Assembly: GCF_021295315.1 (NCBI RefSeq)
Contig: NZ_JAIMJA010000003.1
Coordinates: 186,001-250,000, forward strand
DNA from: Motilimonas cestriensis
GTDB lineage: Bacteria > Pseudomonadota > Gammaproteobacteria > Enterobacterales > CBDFNC01
Reading direction: 5' to 3'
Length of the DNA: 64,000 bases
In this document: in pieces, positions 62,418 to 64,000 of the stretch
How positions within the stretch are numbered: position 1 is the first letter of the stretch
How the letters are laid out: each line of letters opens with the position of its first letter
Notes under the pieces: model-generated
What the model was told of the DNA's origin: nothing
Seen by the model: only the letters and a program-made list of their open reading frames with translations
Databases searched by the model: none
Program-made: the position numbers and the translations under genes

Positions 62418-63616
62418 TGCCTACCGCCCCTTTATCTTCGCGTCCGTTGTGGGCAAAAATAGTGCGATTTATCTTACCCGTGTTAGTGCTGTTGGTTGCG
62501 GGCTATGTTGCTTGGTACCTTGCCACCCATCGACCGCAGGCGCAAACGCGTCCGCCGGCTAAGCCTCCGGTTGTCAATGTGCAAGTGTTACCTTTAGTGT
62601 CACAAGCCTATCAGGTGAATATTAATAGCTTTGGTACGATTCAGCCGCGCAGCCAAGGGGCCTTGGTGAGCCAAGTGTCGGGAAGTATCACTAAGGTGAG
62701 CCCTAATTTTGTGGTGGGCGGTTTTTTTGAACAAGATGAAGTGCTGATTGAGGTCGATAATCGAGACTACTTAGCCGCGTTGCAAATAGCTGAAGCCGCA
62801 TTAATTCAAGCTAGGTTAGAGCTTACTCAAGAGCAAGCCAAGGTCGAGCAGGCGAAGCGTGATTGGCAGCGTTTAGGTAAAGGTAAGCCGACTGAGCTGG
62901 TGTTACGCAAACCTCAATTGGCTGCAGCGCAGGCTAATGTTGCGTCTGCTAAAGCAAGGTTGGCACAAGCGCAGCTTGATTTAGAGCGCACCCAAATTAA
63001 AGCGCCTTATGCCGGGCGTTTGTTAACCAAGCAGGTGGATCTTGGTCAGTTTGTTGGCGCTGGCGCTAGCTTGGCCGATATTTACGCGGTGGATTATGTT
63101 GAGGTGCGCTTACCCCTTAATGAACAGCAGCAAGCGTTGGTGAGTTTGCCAGAGTTGTTTCGTCAACAAAAAAGCTCACCTGAGAGGCCGCAAATTAGCA
63201 TCAGTGCGCAGTTTGGTCGTAATAGCTATAGCTGGCAAGGTGAAATAGAGCGTACCGAAGGGGCGTTAGATGCAAACAGTCGCCAGCTTTATGCCATTGC
63301 GCGCATTGATGATCCATATGGCCGACAAAATCAAGACAAGCCACCCTTGAAAATAGGTCAATTTGTTGATGCCCAAATCCAAGGTAAATCGTTAGAGCAG
63401 GTGATGGTATTACCACGCAATGCGGTTTATCAGGGTAACCAAGTGATCGTGTTTCAAGATGGCGTGTTACAGCGCAAAACCGTTGCCGTGATTTGGGCCG
63501 ACAGTGACTCGTTTATTGTTGATGGAGGTCTAAGCGAAGGTGATCTATTAGTGACTACGCCGCTGGGCAATATCGTGTCAGGCACCCGCGCTAAATTGGC
63601 CGAGGAGCAGCCATAA
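62417..63616 (+). CDS. RND efflux periplasmic adaptor (membrane fusion protein)
   Basis: The 399-residue HlyD/MFP family protein has one N-terminal membrane anchor (about 15-37, LPVLVLLVAGYVAWYLAT) and a biotinyl-lipoyl-like domain, with SFGTIQPRSQGALVSQVSG and TQIKAPYAGRLLTKQVDLGQ as its two halves, and a long alpha-hairpin between them (EAALIQARLELTQEQAKVEQ). The barrel and proximal domains follow. It couples pump and channel. It overlaps the pump start by one base (TAATG). Confidence 0.93.
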   Translation: MPTAPLSSRPLWAKIVRFILPVLVLLVAGYVAWYLATHRPQAQTRPPAKPPVVNVQVLPLVSQAYQVNINSFGTIQPRSQGALVSQVSGSITKVSPNFVVGGFFEQDEVLIEVDNRDYLAALQIAEAALIQARLELTQEQAKVEQAKRDWQRLGKGKPTELVLRKPQLAAAQANVASAKARLAQAQLDLERTQIKAPYAGRLLTKQVDLGQFVGAGASLADIYAVDYVEVRLPLNEQQQALVSLPELFRQQKSSPERPQISISAQFGRNSYSWQGEIERTEGALDANSRQLYAIARIDDPYGRQNQDKPPLKIGQFVDAQIQGKSLEQVMVLPRNAVYQGNQVIVFQDGVLQRKTVAVIWADSDSFIVDGGLSEGDLLVTTPLGNIVSGTRAKLAEEQP

Positions 63617-64000
63617 TGCACGGATTGATTCGATGGTTTACCCATAACCACGTTGCCGCCAATTTATTGATGGCACTGATCTTACTGCTGGGTCTACACG
63701 CTTTAACCCAGCGGATCCCGCTAGAAGTCTTCCCTGAGTTTGAGCTGGACTTAGTCAGTGTTAATGTCGCGCTACCCGGTGCAACGCCTGCTGAAGCGGA
63801 AGAGAGCTTAGCGATCCCAATAGAAGAAGCTATTTTAGACATTGAAGGCATTAAGCAAATCACCTCCATGTCAGCGGAAGGCGCGGCGCGCGTGTCGATT
63901 GAAGTTGCGTCTGGCTATGATACCTATCGAATCAAAGATGAGATAAAAAACCGTATTGATGCCTTAAATACTCTGCCAAATAGTGCCGAACGCCCTGTTA
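63616..64000 (+). CDS. RND efflux pump inner-membrane permease, N-terminal part
   Basis: Only the first 128 codons are inside the window. HNHVAANLLMALILLLGL is membrane helix 1, followed by PLEVFPEFELDLVSVNVALP and GATPAEAEESLAIPIEEAI, the conserved first porter-domain segment of RND pumps. The rest lies beyond 64000. Substrate is unknown. ATG 63616 overlaps the adaptor stop. Confidence 0.93.
   Translation, partial: MHGLIRWFTHNHVAANLLMALILLLGLHALTQRIPLEVFPEFELDLVSVNVALPGATPAEAEESLAIPIEEAILDIEGIKQITSMSAEGAARVSIEVASGYDTYRIKDEIKNRIDALNTLPNSAERPV

Overview
The window looks like chromosome of a marine-type gammaproteobacterium, most likely of the order Alteromonadales (Shewanella or a relative). 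The reasons are a gammaproteobacterial Rep helicase, MiaE, a cytochrome c5, a WecA-RfaH-JUMPStart surface-polysaccharide locus, an Arg(CCG)-His tRNA pair, and a dense mix of IS66, IS3, IS4, IS481 and IS1634 type insertion sequences. The genus call is inference.

Layout. 1-6.7 kb is core-like: the start of a GH20 hexosaminidase, a small unknown protein, a LysE exporter, a membrane receptor without an output domain, miaE, a cluster of REP/BIME palindromes, and rep. 6.7-9.2 kb holds a WbpL-type priming transferase and a WbpV-type reductase, then cytochrome c5. 9.35-22.04 kb is an insertion-sequence graveyard with nested and broken elements and one large kelch lipoprotein gene. It contains one element that still looks intact (19210-21570, with a perfect 8-bp target duplication) and one degenerate IS66-like transposase that carries a textbook programmed -1 frameshift signal.

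22.2-31.0 kb (minus strand) is an ABC-exported polysaccharide operon: a WbpM dehydratase, three glycosyltransferases (one of them double-domain), Wzm/Wzt and a coiled-coil FkbM methyltransferase. WbpM plus the distant WbpV and WbpL would make and prime with QuiNAc, so the graveyard appears to split one functional gene set. 31.4-57.3 kb (plus strand) is a second, divergent, Wzx/Wzy-type locus: WecA, RfaH, a clear JUMPStart/ops site, Wzi, a multi-SLBB exporter, Wzz, a legionaminic-acid-type nonulosonate pathway (legB, legC, legG, legI, legH, ptmE, ptmF, legF, ptmA), an unassigned putative transferase, Wzx, Wzy, a GT4, and fnlABC-wbuBC for L-FucNAc. A YjbH-type outer-membrane protein and a small lipoprotein follow. 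The predicted product is a capsule or O-antigen repeat containing a HexNAc primer, L-FucNAc and an acidic nonulosonate. Its transcription would need the RfaH encoded just upstream of the ops site.

60.6-64 kb holds two tRNA genes and a tripartite RND efflux operon (outer-membrane factor, adaptor, start of the pump) that runs off the window. All functions are read from sequence patterns by eye, without database searches.
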